In this document: piece after piece, positions 26,901-34,201 of the stretch | How the letters are laid out: each line of letters begins with the position of its first letter | Numbering within the stretch: the stretch's first letter is position 1 | Source of the DNA: Bacteroidales bacterium | GTDB lineage: Bacteria; Bacteroidota; Bacteroidia; Bacteroidales; UBA10428 | Direction of reading: 5' to 3' | NCBI GenBank assembly: GCA_016929525.1 | Contig: JAFGIP010000106.1 | Span: forward strand, 1-34,201 | DNA: 34,201 nt | Notes under the pieces: generated by a model | What the model was told of the DNA's origin: nothing | Seen by the model: only the letters and a program-made list of their open reading frames with translations | The model's database searches: none | Program-made: the position numbers and the translations under genes

Positions 26901-28145
26901 TTTTCTGTCGAAATAAATAAGACCTTGTCCATTGGTACCAATCCATAAATTAGATTTCATATCTTCAACAAAACAGTTCACATCGTCATAAGAAAGGCTT
27001 TTAGGATCTGAGGGATGATGTGCATAGTGTTTAAATTTATATAAATCGGGATGGTAGAAGTTTACCCCCTGTTTATATGTTGAAGCCCATATTATACCTT
27101 GTGAGTCCCGGTACAGATTCGTTATTACGTCCTGACTTATACTATATTCATCCTCCGGATCGTGTTTCTGGTAATCTACTGTTCCGTATTTTTTGTCGAT
27201 TATATTAATACCACCATGATCGGTCCCTACCCATATTTTCCCATCACTATCCTGGACAATATTTGTTATAACATCAGAATTCAGTTTAAACTTTTTCGAT
27301 TTTCCCGAATAATGTTCAGTTAACTTTCCCTTCTTATCAATATAATATAATCCATAAGCTTTGTTTGAGGAATATACCCATATACCGCTTGTATTATCAA
27401 TATATAGTTCGTAGTTTGTGCCTTCATCTGCAGGGAGTAGTCCCTGTAATGCAAATATTCTGTTAGCAACCTTGTCCGTTTCAAGTCCGATTTTTTCAAT
27501 TATAAGATTTCTATGTATAACCCAAAGATTGCCTGAATTGTCTTTATCCATACCGGTTATCTGAGTCGAGTATATAGATGCAGAATCTTTAATTGAATGT
27601 GTTATCAGCCGTCTTTTATTGCTTATAATATTGTATTTAATTAAACCATATTCCGGACAATTAAGCCAAACAATGCTGTCCCCGACAGGTAAAACACCCG
27701 AGACATTTTGAAATGTAATTTTATGTTCCTCTGTTGAAACTGATAGTGACTTAGTAAATGTTTCCTTAACCGGATCGAAAATATAAAATTGTTGCCCTTC
27801 AATCCAGATTCTACCTTTCTGATCAAGTGTCAAAGACTGAATAACGTTGTCAGGCAATGAAAGGGTATCGAATGGATTGTTTTTAAAAATTTTAAAACTA
27901 TAACCGTCAAAACGGTTTAATCCCGAAACTGTTCCGAACCATATAAATCCACTGCTATCTTTTAATGTGCAGATAACCCTGTTATGAGAAAGCCCATCGG
28001 TATAATCGATATGTCCGAAATTATAATTTGTATTACGGGCCTGTATATTCAGAACCGAATGATAACAAACAAGAATTATTACAGTAGCAGTTTTAATAAT
28101 GCTACGTAATTGCTTACATTGAATATTTTTTTTAATAAATGCCAT
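23979..28145 (-). CDS. Hybrid two-component system sensor-regulator (HTCS)
   Basis: This 1388-residue one-protein two-component system is the expected regulator of the PUL. A signal anchor is at about residues 17-36. The periplasmic sensor has about twelve two-component beta-propeller repeats (for example GNLWIGTYHGGLNLY, NLWIGTLGGGLDRFD, GNLWVGTDNG) and a Y_Y_Y domain at about 745-825 (GFNDQWLYTDW, NLNPGKYQFIVQA). One membrane span follows at about 831-850. The kinase has phospho-acceptor His888 in NVSHEFRTP, and an ATPase domain with NLLSNAFKF, DSGIGIP and GSGIGLSL. The receiver has LLVEDNDEF and phospho-acceptor Asp1189 in VSDIMMP. An AraC-type DNA-binding domain covers about 1287-1388 (SVSEIAYQVGFSDPRYFSKHFK). 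All key residues are present. HTCS proteins bind an oligosaccharide directly and activate their PUL; the CCACAT arrays are the proposed DNA targets. Confidence 0.93.
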   Translation of the reverse strand: MAFIKKNIQCKQLRSIIKTATVIILVCYHSVLNIQARNTNYNFGHIDYTDGLSHNRVICTLKDSSGFIWFGTVSGLNRFDGYSFKIFKNNPFDTLSLPDNVIQSLTLDQKGRIWIEGQQFYIFDPVKETFTKSLSVSTEEHKITFQNVSGVLPVGDSIVWLNCPEYGLIKYNIISNKRRLITHSIKDSASIYSTQITGMDKDNSGNLWVIHRNLIIEKIGLETDKVANRIFALQGLLPADEGTNYELYIDNTSGIWVYSSNKAYGLYYIDKKGKLTEHYSGKSKKFKLNSDVITNIVQDSDGKIWVGTDHGGINIIDKKYGTVDYQKHDPEDEYSISQDVITNLYRDSQGIIWASTYKQGVNFYHPDLYKFKHYAHHPSDPKSLSYDDVNCFVEDMKSNLWIGTNGQGLIYFDRKKEEFINYRHHNNDLNSLSNDVIVSLYIDNDGNLWIGTYHGGLNLYNGKYFKTFLHDPENNKSISDNRVWEIYEDSEHNLWIGTLGGGLDRFDRSSEVFYHYSGNDISSIRSNFVIDMEEDREGNLWVGTDNGIFIIDWQTGRISHLSQSVNNPQSLSHNVVFALKKDNRGNMWAGTRDGLNLYDENTNAFVKFGVENGLAENSILSIIESDMGDLWISTSNGLSKMTVIFNDDEEYENHFITNFNESDGLQSREFNEGAAYKTRKGELIFGGPNGFNIFNPEDIDAFTKTLDIYILGLHIFGEQVDVGKEIHGRKILDQNLLNNKKLRLKFKENIFSFEFAALDYLNPRKIKYRYKLEGFNDQWLYTDWNNRLATYTNLNPGKYQFIVQASESGDNWQLAEAGIQIIIKPPYYRSIVAYMIYALIVTGLLLLFRSSLLYRERMRFQKEQAVLESNRQHELNILKTRFFTNVSHEFRTPLTLVLTPLEKLIKSNRDPVTGGQLGIIYQNAKRLLNLVNQLLDFRKLEENRLTVNYSYGNVIGFIERTISSFTELAESKNVSLYQQHEISEVFMQFDRDKLEKIIFNLLSNAFKFTPENGNVEVKTHIEKKPDKKENLYIEVIDSGIGIPEDRQEKVFERFYQSNLPSAMISKGSGIGLSLTRDFVRLLGGEITLTSKEGEGSRFTIVLPVNRDIVQLQEDDDVKTIFQFGRYRSVSFNKDQVVNKKTILLVEDNDEFRTYLRDNLSSKFNIAEAPNGKIALDNIEQIHPDLIVSDIMMPEVDGYEFCKKIKTNTNTSHIPVILLTARTEVNDKIEGYNLGADEYLVKPFNFEILESRINYLIEQRQKFIQTYQKTFKIEPNAVGITSLDEKLMNKALKYVEDNIAESELSVERLSSHLAMSRVNLYKKMISLTGKSPVEFIRLVRLKRAAQLLKRSQLSVSEIAYQVGFSDPRYFSKHFKAEFKTLPSKYKAGA

Positions 28146-28212
28146 TAACGTATTACCTTACTCAAAAATAGTAATGAATTGCTAATATTTTTATTTGTAA
28201 CATTACAGATAT

Positions 28213-28248
28213 AAATGGGTTGTCAAAGTATCGGCAACCCATTTTTTT
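28213..28248. terminator. Intrinsic terminator downstream of susD
   Basis: AAATGGGTTG (28213-28222) pairs with CAACCCATTT (28235-28244), a perfect 10-bp stem. The 12-nt region between can add two inner pairs. A run of seven Ts (28242-28248) follows on the + strand; on the minus strand the stem is followed by TTTATAT. It lies between the susD stop and the HTCS start, both on the minus strand, so its likely job is to end the susCD transcript and separate it from the HTCS promoter. Confidence 0.7.
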
Positions 28249-28274
28249 ATTTCCGGAAGTATGAAGCTCTTTAA

Positions 28275-29879
28275 CTATTGTGGCCAGCCCGGATTTTGAT
28301 ACAATGTACCGTTCGAAAGCTCAATTTGAGTTTCCGGTATGGCAAACAGTCCCATAGTCTCACGTCTGAAAGGCCTTTCATAAGGGCTTGTTGTATTTAT
28401 GGCTTCCTCCGTCACATCAATACCCTGTCGTAAAAGATCCCAGTACCTTTGCCCTTCTAAAGCCAGCTCCCAACGTCTTTCTTCCATAATTGTCTGAAAA
28501 CCATTTATATCGTTGGCTAAGACTATTCTGTGATCTATATTCTGAAATGCCCTGTCGCGCACACGGTCGAAATAATCCTGTGCTAATGTAAGATTGTCAT
28601 CCAGATGCAGTTCTGCACCCATAAGTAGAACATCGGCAAAACGAATTATTATATCGTCAAAGAAATTGTCCCACATAAAATTTCCATTCAGGCTATCTGT
28701 CTGCCTTTCTGTACTGTCAATTGTTGTAAGCGGGCAATATTTCTTCCAGTTATATCCCGTATATTCTCTCTGCGATTCAGGATGATAGTCTATTCCTAAT
28801 TCCTCCCATGCCAGAATTGTATTATCACGTCTTGTATCTCCTTCAGGCCATTCCGCATATAAACTCGGATTTACAGTCGCCAAACCCCATCCGTCGGAAA
28901 AGGGTGCAACTATTTCATCACGCAAACCTATCATCACCTGCCAGCGATTTCCATCGTGAATGTTCTGATCTCCCTGACCATGCCATGTATATTTAATAGC
29001 AAACACGGTTTCAGCATTGTCTTCACCTGCAAATGAACTTCCTTCAAATGGAGCAAATTGCCATAATCTTTTAAAATCGTCAAGTAATTCGTGTCCGCTT
29101 ACGTTTATTACGCTATCTATATATGATCTTGCTCTAGATTTTGTTAATTTATCAGTTATTCCTTCGGTATTATAATAACCGGTATAATATAAAAACACTC
29201 GTGCATAAAGTGACTGCGCAGCCCATTTGGTTGCTCTCCCCGATTCTTCGTTGGGCCCTGAATAAGGAGTACCGGGCAAATTATTACTGGCAATTATAAG
29301 ATCTTCAGCAATAAATTCATATACATCTTCCGGATCGGCTTGTGCAATATATGCATCTTCAGGGGCAATTGTTTCGGTTAGCAAAGGAACATTACCAAAC
29401 ATCCTTACTAAATTGAAATAAAAAAATGCGCGAAGGAAATGTGCCTCTCCTTTATATTTTTTTTCCAGATTATATGGATCGCTCCCCCAATCAATATCAT
29501 TGGCACTTTCAAGAAACAGATTTGCCCGATAAATACCACGATAAAACCTTTCCCATGATTGGGCATGCCCATCAAAAAAATTTATAAACTGATCCACATC
29601 CTGACAAAAAGCATTGTCGCTTGTACCAGCACCTCCATAGCAGTTATCGGAGGCAATTTCGGTTATTATATGAATATTGTTATAATCGTTTGAATTTTCT
29701 CCACCCCCCCACTGCAACATATCGTATACTGCTACAAGAGCTTCAAAACCATCTTCGGGGGTTTGGTAAAAGTTACCAACAACCCGCTGATCATAAGGTT
29801 TTCTGTCGAGGAAATCTTCGCTACATCCTGCGAAAATTAAAATTGTAGCTATAAATAAAATTGATATAATATTTTTCAT
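28275..29879 (-). CDS. susD: SusD-like glycan-binding lipoprotein
   Basis: This is a 534-residue SusD/RagB family protein, the surface lipoprotein lid of the SusC transporter that binds the incoming glycan. The signal peptide ends in the lipobox FAGC, followed by SEDFLDRKP as in most SusD proteins. The TPR-like helical part includes KGEAHFLRAFFYFNLVRMFGNVPLLT, a family hallmark. The C-terminal region has RDRAFQ, FQTIMEERRWELALEGQRYWDLLRQG and the end QNPGWPQ. It starts 12 bp after the susC stop. No second surface glycan-binding protein gene follows it; the next element is a terminator. Confidence 0.93.
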   Translation of the reverse strand: MKNIISILFIATILIFAGCSEDFLDRKPYDQRVVGNFYQTPEDGFEALVAVYDMLQWGGGENSNDYNNIHIITEIASDNCYGGAGTSDNAFCQDVDQFINFFDGHAQSWERFYRGIYRANLFLESANDIDWGSDPYNLEKKYKGEAHFLRAFFYFNLVRMFGNVPLLTETIAPEDAYIAQADPEDVYEFIAEDLIIASNNLPGTPYSGPNEESGRATKWAAQSLYARVFLYYTGYYNTEGITDKLTKSRARSYIDSVINVSGHELLDDFKRLWQFAPFEGSSFAGEDNAETVFAIKYTWHGQGDQNIHDGNRWQVMIGLRDEIVAPFSDGWGLATVNPSLYAEWPEGDTRRDNTILAWEELGIDYHPESQREYTGYNWKKYCPLTTIDSTERQTDSLNGNFMWDNFFDDIIIRFADVLLMGAELHLDDNLTLAQDYFDRVRDRAFQNIDHRIVLANDINGFQTIMEERRWELALEGQRYWDLLRQGIDVTEEAINTTSPYERPFRRETMGLFAIPETQIELSNGTLYQNPGWPQ

Positions 29880-29891
29880 GATTTCTTCAGT

Positions 29892-32800
29892 TTAAAATTT
29901 AACATTAAGTCCGAAAACATAAGACCTTGGTACCGGATAATACCCCAGATCGATCCCTGTTGACATGTTTGAATACCTTTCCCAATCATAATCGCCATAG
30001 CCAATTTCAGGATCGAGGCCTTTGTATTTGGTAAATGTGTAAACATTATTTACGGCAAAGTAGATACGCAATTGTGAAACAAACGTATTTTTGAGCAATA
30101 CTTTAGAGAAATCATATCCAAAAATTATGCTTCGGATTTTCAGGTATGATCCGTCTTCAATATACAATTCACTGAATCTAACATAGTTATGGTTTCGTTC
30201 ACTGTTATCAGTTACACGTGGAATAGTGCTACCATTGCTTTCTCCGGGATTAACTACTTCGTCACCATTTAAATCTTCCCATTGCCATCTTCCAAGAATT
30301 TCTGTTGAATAATTGCTGTAATATCTGTCAACAGTACGAATTCCGTTCACGATGTCATTTCCGTAAACCCCTTGTAACAATATTGAGAAATCAAATCCCT
30401 TATATTCCAGGTTCGCACTGAAACCATATGTAAAATCGGGATGTGGATTACCTATCATCGTTTTATCTTCAGCATCAATTACCCCATCGCCATTACGATC
30501 AACGAAAATTACATCGCCGGGTACAGCATCTGGTTGAATCAAACCTGTAGAGTCGTGAACATATGCATTAACCTCAGCAGTATCCTGGAAAACACCGGCA
30601 ACCTAATATCCCCAGAAATATCCTACCGGATATCCTTCCTCTGCCCGGTAAAATTCTTCACTTCCATTATAAAGAATGCTCGTTTCGCCGTGAATTACAT
30701 GCTCTTCATTAGGTATTTCAAGAACTTCATTCTTATTAAATGCAATATTCCCTCCGATACCAAATCGAAAATCACCGATATTATTATTATATCCTAATGC
30801 CAATTCCACACCCTTGTTCGAAATGAGACCCCCGTTTATAGTTGGGGCTTCAACAGCACCAACCAAAGCCGGCACCGGAGAAACTACCAGCCAATCTTTG
30901 GTTTTTTTAACATACCAGTCGAAATTAACTGAAACGGTATGGAACAAACGAGCATCAAATCCAATATCGATTTGTTCCGATTTTTCCCATCGAAGTTTTG
31001 GGTTAGGGACTTTTTCAGGAACAGTACCTATATATAATACCTCATTTGGACTACCAAAGTAGTAACTATTTCCTTCAGAACTTACAAGGGCTTCATAGGC
31101 AAAAGATCCTATTTTATCGTTTCCGTTCTGTCCCCAGCTACCCCTGATCTTAAGGAAGTCCATCCAGTTTGTATTAATAAATGGTTCTTCGGTTATTACC
31201 CAGCCTGCCGATACCGACGGGAATGTACCAAAACGGTTTTCAGACCCGAATTTCGAAGAACCATCCCTACGTAAAGTAAATGACAGCAAATATCTTTCTT
31301 TATAGTTATAGAAAATACGTCCGAAATAAGATATCCATCCTTCATCTTCTTTGGTACCCTCTGGTTTACGCGTATCCTCCTCCGTACCGTTATTAATAAT
31401 TGCGTAATCAAAATCATCAATGATCAGGTCCTGTTTTTCACCTCTGAGCCAGTATCTGTTATATTCCTGTACAGACATTCCGAGTAAAACATTAATGTTA
31501 TGTCCTCTTATTGATTTTGAATATGTAGTATAGTTTTCCCACAAGTAGGTCATTTTTCGTTCCATGCTCTGAATAGCCATATTATCACCATCGGCATTGA
31601 AGTTCTGTCGGGTTAAATAGTACAATGGTTCATATCCGTTTTCGTTTCTGAATGCAAGATCGAAGCCATAGTTGGTTTTAATTTTTAATCCTTTAATGAT
31701 CTCAAGCTCTAAAAATACATTTCCGAAAATTTTGTCATCAGTTTTGTCATTAAAATTACCATAATACATACTCGCCACCGGATTAATCTCAAATGGGAAA
31801 ATCCATGATTTACCAAAACCATCGTTATAAATTTCATCAGACACTAAATTGCTTGCATCGGTCACCCATGTTGTATCATACACAGGAAATGTCGGACTTG
31901 CATTTAAGAATGACCTTACACTATTATCATATATATTCCCTATACCAATTCCCGCGAAATTCTCATGGCTGTAAACCAGGTTTTCTCCAAAGGTTAAAAT
32001 TCCATTATAAAGTTTATGGTCAGAATTCAACCTTAGTGTAATTCTTTCAAAACGCGATTTATTCTGTGTACCAATGATACCTTCCTGATCGAAATATGAT
32101 ATCGATGCAGAATATGCGCTGTTTTCATTTCCTCCTGTAAAGCTTAGTACGTGATTTTGAATTTTGGCGTTTTCATTAAATATGTAATCCGTCCAGTCAG
32201 TTCCCTTACCTATTGTATCAATTATTTCGGGAGTAAATATTGTATCATCTCCCATATTATAGGCAACTTCATTCATGATCATCATATACTGCTCTGTATT
32301 AAGCAAATCCATGTTATTAACCGGATTTTGAAAACCATAATAGCTATCCAGTGAAACTTTGAGTTCGCCCGGTTTACCTTTTTTAGTAGTAATAAGTACA
32401 ACACCATTGGCTGCCCTGGCTCCGTATATCGCAGCAGATGCAGCATCTTTTAAAATATCCACCGATTCAACATCCGAAGGATTCAGGTAAGACACATCGT
32501 CGGTAGGGACACCATCAACTATATAAAGCGGATCGGAATTACCAACTGTTCCTACACCTCTTACTCTTACCTTCATACCTTCACCCGGTTGGCCGGAGTT
32601 TGCTGTAACAGTTACCCCCGGCGTATAACCCTGTAAAGTTTGTTCCAGTCTCAGATTATGATTTTTTGAGATTTCATCTTCTCCAACATTAACTGTTGCA
32701 CCTGTGGATAGTTTTTTCTTCTGCACACCATATCCAACAACTACAATCTCATCAAGCCCAATTATATCAGGCTTCAACTCGATATTAATTTCCGTCTGAT

Positions 32801-33125
32801 TACCAACTGCTATTTCCTGATCAAGGTATCCCACAAAACTAAAGATAAGGATGTCAGACTCCGTAACGTTGAGACTATAACTACCGGCAAGATCTGTAGA
32901 TGTACCCTTATTTTGTCCTTTTACTATGATTGAGACACCAGGAAGTGCTTCTCCGTTCGTGCCATCTTTAACCACTCCTTTGACCTGTTTTTCTTCATCC
33001 TGCAGCAACTGTTCACAAAATGCAGACTTTGGCAGAGTAAACAAGAGCAATAGTGCAGTGAACACTGGTACAAGCCTATAGCCTGTAAGCCAGTGCTTTC
33101 TAAATAAAGTATGATTTTTTTTCAT
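29892..33125 (-). pseudogene. susC: SusC-like TonB-dependent transporter, interrupted by an in-frame TAG
   Basis: This is the SusC partner of the SusD gene, importing oligosaccharides across the outer membrane. A signal peptide (ends near FCEQ) is followed by a carboxypeptidase-regulatory-like domain at about 46-125 (VKGVVKDGTNGEALPGVSI), then a plug at about 135-250 (LYIVDGVPTDDVSYLNPSD, SAAIYGARAANGVVLITTKKG) and the barrel. Codon 841 is TAG (30603-30605): the protein would stop after GYPVGYFWGY. The same frame then continues as VAGVFQDTAEV through GDVIFVDRNGDGVIDAEDK to the terminal strand YVFGLNVKF. Without the TAG the protein has 1077 residues, normal for SusC. Related proteins usually have Lys or a similar residue at this place, so a one-base change (for example AAG or CAG to TAG) explains it. 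As written, about 236 residues of barrel are lost and the transporter should not work. Confidence 0.88.
30603..30605 (-). other. Internal amber codon in susC
   Basis: The minus-strand codon is TAG. There is no frameshift: the distance from this codon to the downstream susC frame is a multiple of three and homology resumes at once. A TTG at 30540-30542 could in principle restart translation but has no signal peptide behind it, so it would not yield an outer-membrane protein. At least four other genes here (GH27, esterase, membrane protein, HTCS) end in TAG, so TAG is an ordinary stop in this genome. Confidence 0.9.
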
Positions 33126-33230
33126 TGCGATTAGAATGAGTTAATGGGTTAATATAATTCTGATTAAAGCTTTTATGCTATATTAAGTTAGTGCTAAATC
33201 GGCTTCTTTAAAAGCTAATTCGCTGAAATA

Positions 33231-33238
33231 TAAAGGTA
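33231..33238 (-). promoter_or_regulatory. Probable promoter -7 element of susCD (TACCTTTA)
   Basis: TACCTTTA on the minus strand matches TAnnTTTG in all but the last base. It lies 19 nt downstream of the last CCACAT of the operator array, exactly as in the GH operon promoter. The leader to the susC start is about 100 nt. Confidence 0.55.
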
Positions 33239-33257
33239 ATCGGACGCTTTATTAAAA

Positions 33258-33295
33258 ATGTGGAAGGATGTTTCTGAGATGTGGGTTAGATGTTA
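33258..33295 (-). promoter_or_regulatory. Operator-like CCACAT direct-repeat array upstream of susC
   Basis: Read on the minus strand, toward susC, four 6-mers follow each other: TAACAT (33295-33290), CCACAT (33284-33279), AAACAT (33273-33268) and CCACAT (33263-33258), with steps of 11, 11 and 10 bp. The CCACAT, AAACAT, CCACAT order and the 4-bp gap between the last two are identical to the array at 5723-5750. The inferred binder is the AraC domain of the HTCS. This array and the -7 element are the recognisable content of the 306-bp divergent region 33126-33431. Confidence 0.7.
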
Positions 33296-33431
33296 ATAGA
33301 TAAATTGAATAAATCTTTATACTTAGTGCAGACAAAGACAAATATTTTATACCCGTCCTGATAGATATATATAATAAACTTAAAAATTTCGTTATTCAAT
33401 TAATATCTTTAACAATAAAGGTGATAAATAA

Positions 33432-33992
33432 ATGATTGGAAAAAATCCGTGGTTCATTTTTATTATTCTCTTCTTCACGAGTTTTAATTATACAAACTCC
33501 CAACAAAACAGAATTGGAGGATCGTTACTTTACAATTTTAGCAACAAAGGTTTTGGGTTAGGTTTGCGGGCAGAATTTCCAGTTAAGCAGATAAATCTTC
33601 TTGAAGGTATCTCAGTAGTTCCCCAGGTTGCATATTACCCTTCATTTAATACGATTCATGAATTTTATATCGGTTCCAGCGTGAACCTAAATGCATATGT
33701 ATATGGTCGATGGACATTTTACGGATTATTGAATATTTCATATAACGGCTGGATAAATAATGAGAATACTGAATATCGTACCGGTAACTTTTCAAACTTC
33801 GAATTAGATTTGGGATTAGGCGTAAACAGAAAACTTTTTAAATGTCTGTATCCTTTCTTAGAGTTGCGGTATAGTTTTATCTGGAACGATCCCGTGTTGC
33901 ACCTCGGTATGATGTATACTTTACATTGTGACAGGAGAGGTATGGTGAAATGTTCAAAAATTCCTCCGCAGCCAGAGTTTTTTAAGCAATGA
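33432..33992 (+). CDS. Small predicted outer-membrane beta-barrel protein
   Basis: The protein has 186 residues. A signal peptide covers about residues 1-23 (WFIFIILFFTSF, cleavage near TNSQ). The mature part alternates hydrophobic and polar residues in strand-length blocks (RIGGSLLYNF, FGLGLRAEF, FYIGSSVNLNAYVYGRW, FELDLGLGVNRKLF, YPFLELRYSF), as in small 8-strand outer-membrane barrels of the Bacteroidota. A short basic and Cys-containing tail (HCDRRGMVKCSK) follows the last strand. Function is unknown. It is transcribed away from susC from a shared upstream region; the CCACAT array there faces susC, so co-regulation is uncertain. Confidence 0.65.
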   Translation: MIGKNPWFIFIILFFTSFNYTNSQQNRIGGSLLYNFSNKGFGLGLRAEFPVKQINLLEGISVVPQVAYYPSFNTIHEFYIGSSVNLNAYVYGRWTFYGLLNISYNGWINNENTEYRTGNFSNFELDLGLGVNRKLFKCLYPFLELRYSFIWNDPVLHLGMMYTLHCDRRGMVKCSKIPPQPEFFKQ

Positions 33993-34150
33993 TATTAAGT
34001 TAATTTGTTTGGAGATAAAGCCTCAGGTTTACCGATATTCCGTTAATACCTATCTTAAGTTTTATATATAAAATACTTTTCTAAATAACCAGGTAACTAA
34101 AACACCTTATTAATAAATTGGACATACCCCAATATTTCCTTTTGATTTTT

Positions 34151-34201
34151 ATGAGTTGTAGGTTTGACAATAGATCAGGAGATTTGATAACTGAAATTGA
34201 T
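34151..34201 (+). CDS. Possible start of a gene cut by the window end
   Basis: An ATG at 34151 opens a frame of 17 codons (MSCRFDNRSGDLITEID) that is still open at the window edge. The preceding 158 bp (33993-34150) hold no gene that I can see. With so few residues the call is weak and no function can be given. Confidence 0.25.
   Translation, partial: MSCRFDNRSGDLITEID

Noticed and set aside
30443-30452. Further ATGTGG/CCACAT copies, as in susC (about 30449) and susD (about 29595)
   Set aside because: They are single copies within coding sequence, without the phased partners or a -7 element at 19 nt.
30540-30605. Stop-codon reassignment or internal restart for the 3' part of susC
   Set aside because: TAG ends several normal genes here, so it is a true stop. 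The downstream TTG restart would give a fragment without signal peptide or plug, so a separate functional gene is not credible.
33404-33411. TATCTTTA as the -7 element of the barrel gene at 33432
   Set aside because: It leaves a leader of only about 13 nt and has no clear -33 partner; such AT-rich matches are common by chance here.

Overview
The window comes from a member of the Bacteroidota. The evidence is a SusC/SusD pair, a hybrid two-component sensor-regulator of the Bacteroides type, many Sec or lipoprotein signal peptides in front of glycosidases, a type IX secretion (T9SS) C-terminal sorting domain, AT-rich DNA, and promoter -7 elements of the TAnnTTTG type. A free-living Marinilabiliales or Bacteroidales lineage is my guess; the sequence alone does not settle this. 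Apart from the first receptor gene and possibly the outermost barrel genes, the window is one large polysaccharide utilization locus (PUL).

Layout. 66-1979 (+): small TonB-dependent receptor of BtuB-like type, ended by a terminator at about 2000-2035. 2030-5638 (-): an operon of a GH2 beta-mannosidase-like lipoprotein, a beta-barrel protein and a 64-residue protein. 5857-22632 (+): eight closely spaced carbohydrate-active genes: GH2 beta-galactosidase, a clan GH-A enzyme with a T9SS signal, GH95, SusB-type GH97, GH31 alpha-xylosidase, GH3, GH27 alpha-galactosidase, and a sialate-O-acetylesterase/CE20-like esterase. 22719-23978 (+): a polytopic membrane protein. 23979-28145 (-): the hybrid two-component regulator (HTCS). 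28275-33125 (-): susD and susC. 33432-33992 (+): a small outer-membrane barrel protein. No RNA gene, insertion sequence or CRISPR array was seen.

How it fits together. Alpha-xylosidase, beta-galactosidase, GH95, GH3 and an acetylesterase together fit branched, acetylated xyloglucan. The beta-mannosidase and GH27 alpha-galactosidase would also suit galacto(gluco)mannan, so a mixed hemicellulose diet is plausible. No classical endo-glucanase is present. The T9SS-exported clan GH-A protein is the best local candidate for the first, extracellular cut. SusC/D would import oligosaccharides, the periplasmic exo-enzymes would dismantle them, and the HTCS would sense a product.

Two observations stand out. 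First, the promoters of susC and of the eight-gene operon, more than 27 kb apart, carry the same operator-like array (CCACAT, AAACAT, CCACAT), placed exactly 19 nt upstream of a -7 element. This is a strong candidate for the HTCS binding site. Second, susC is interrupted by a single in-frame TAG at 30603-30605, and the rest of the barrel continues in the same frame. That is either a nonsense mutation in the key transporter or a sequence error.
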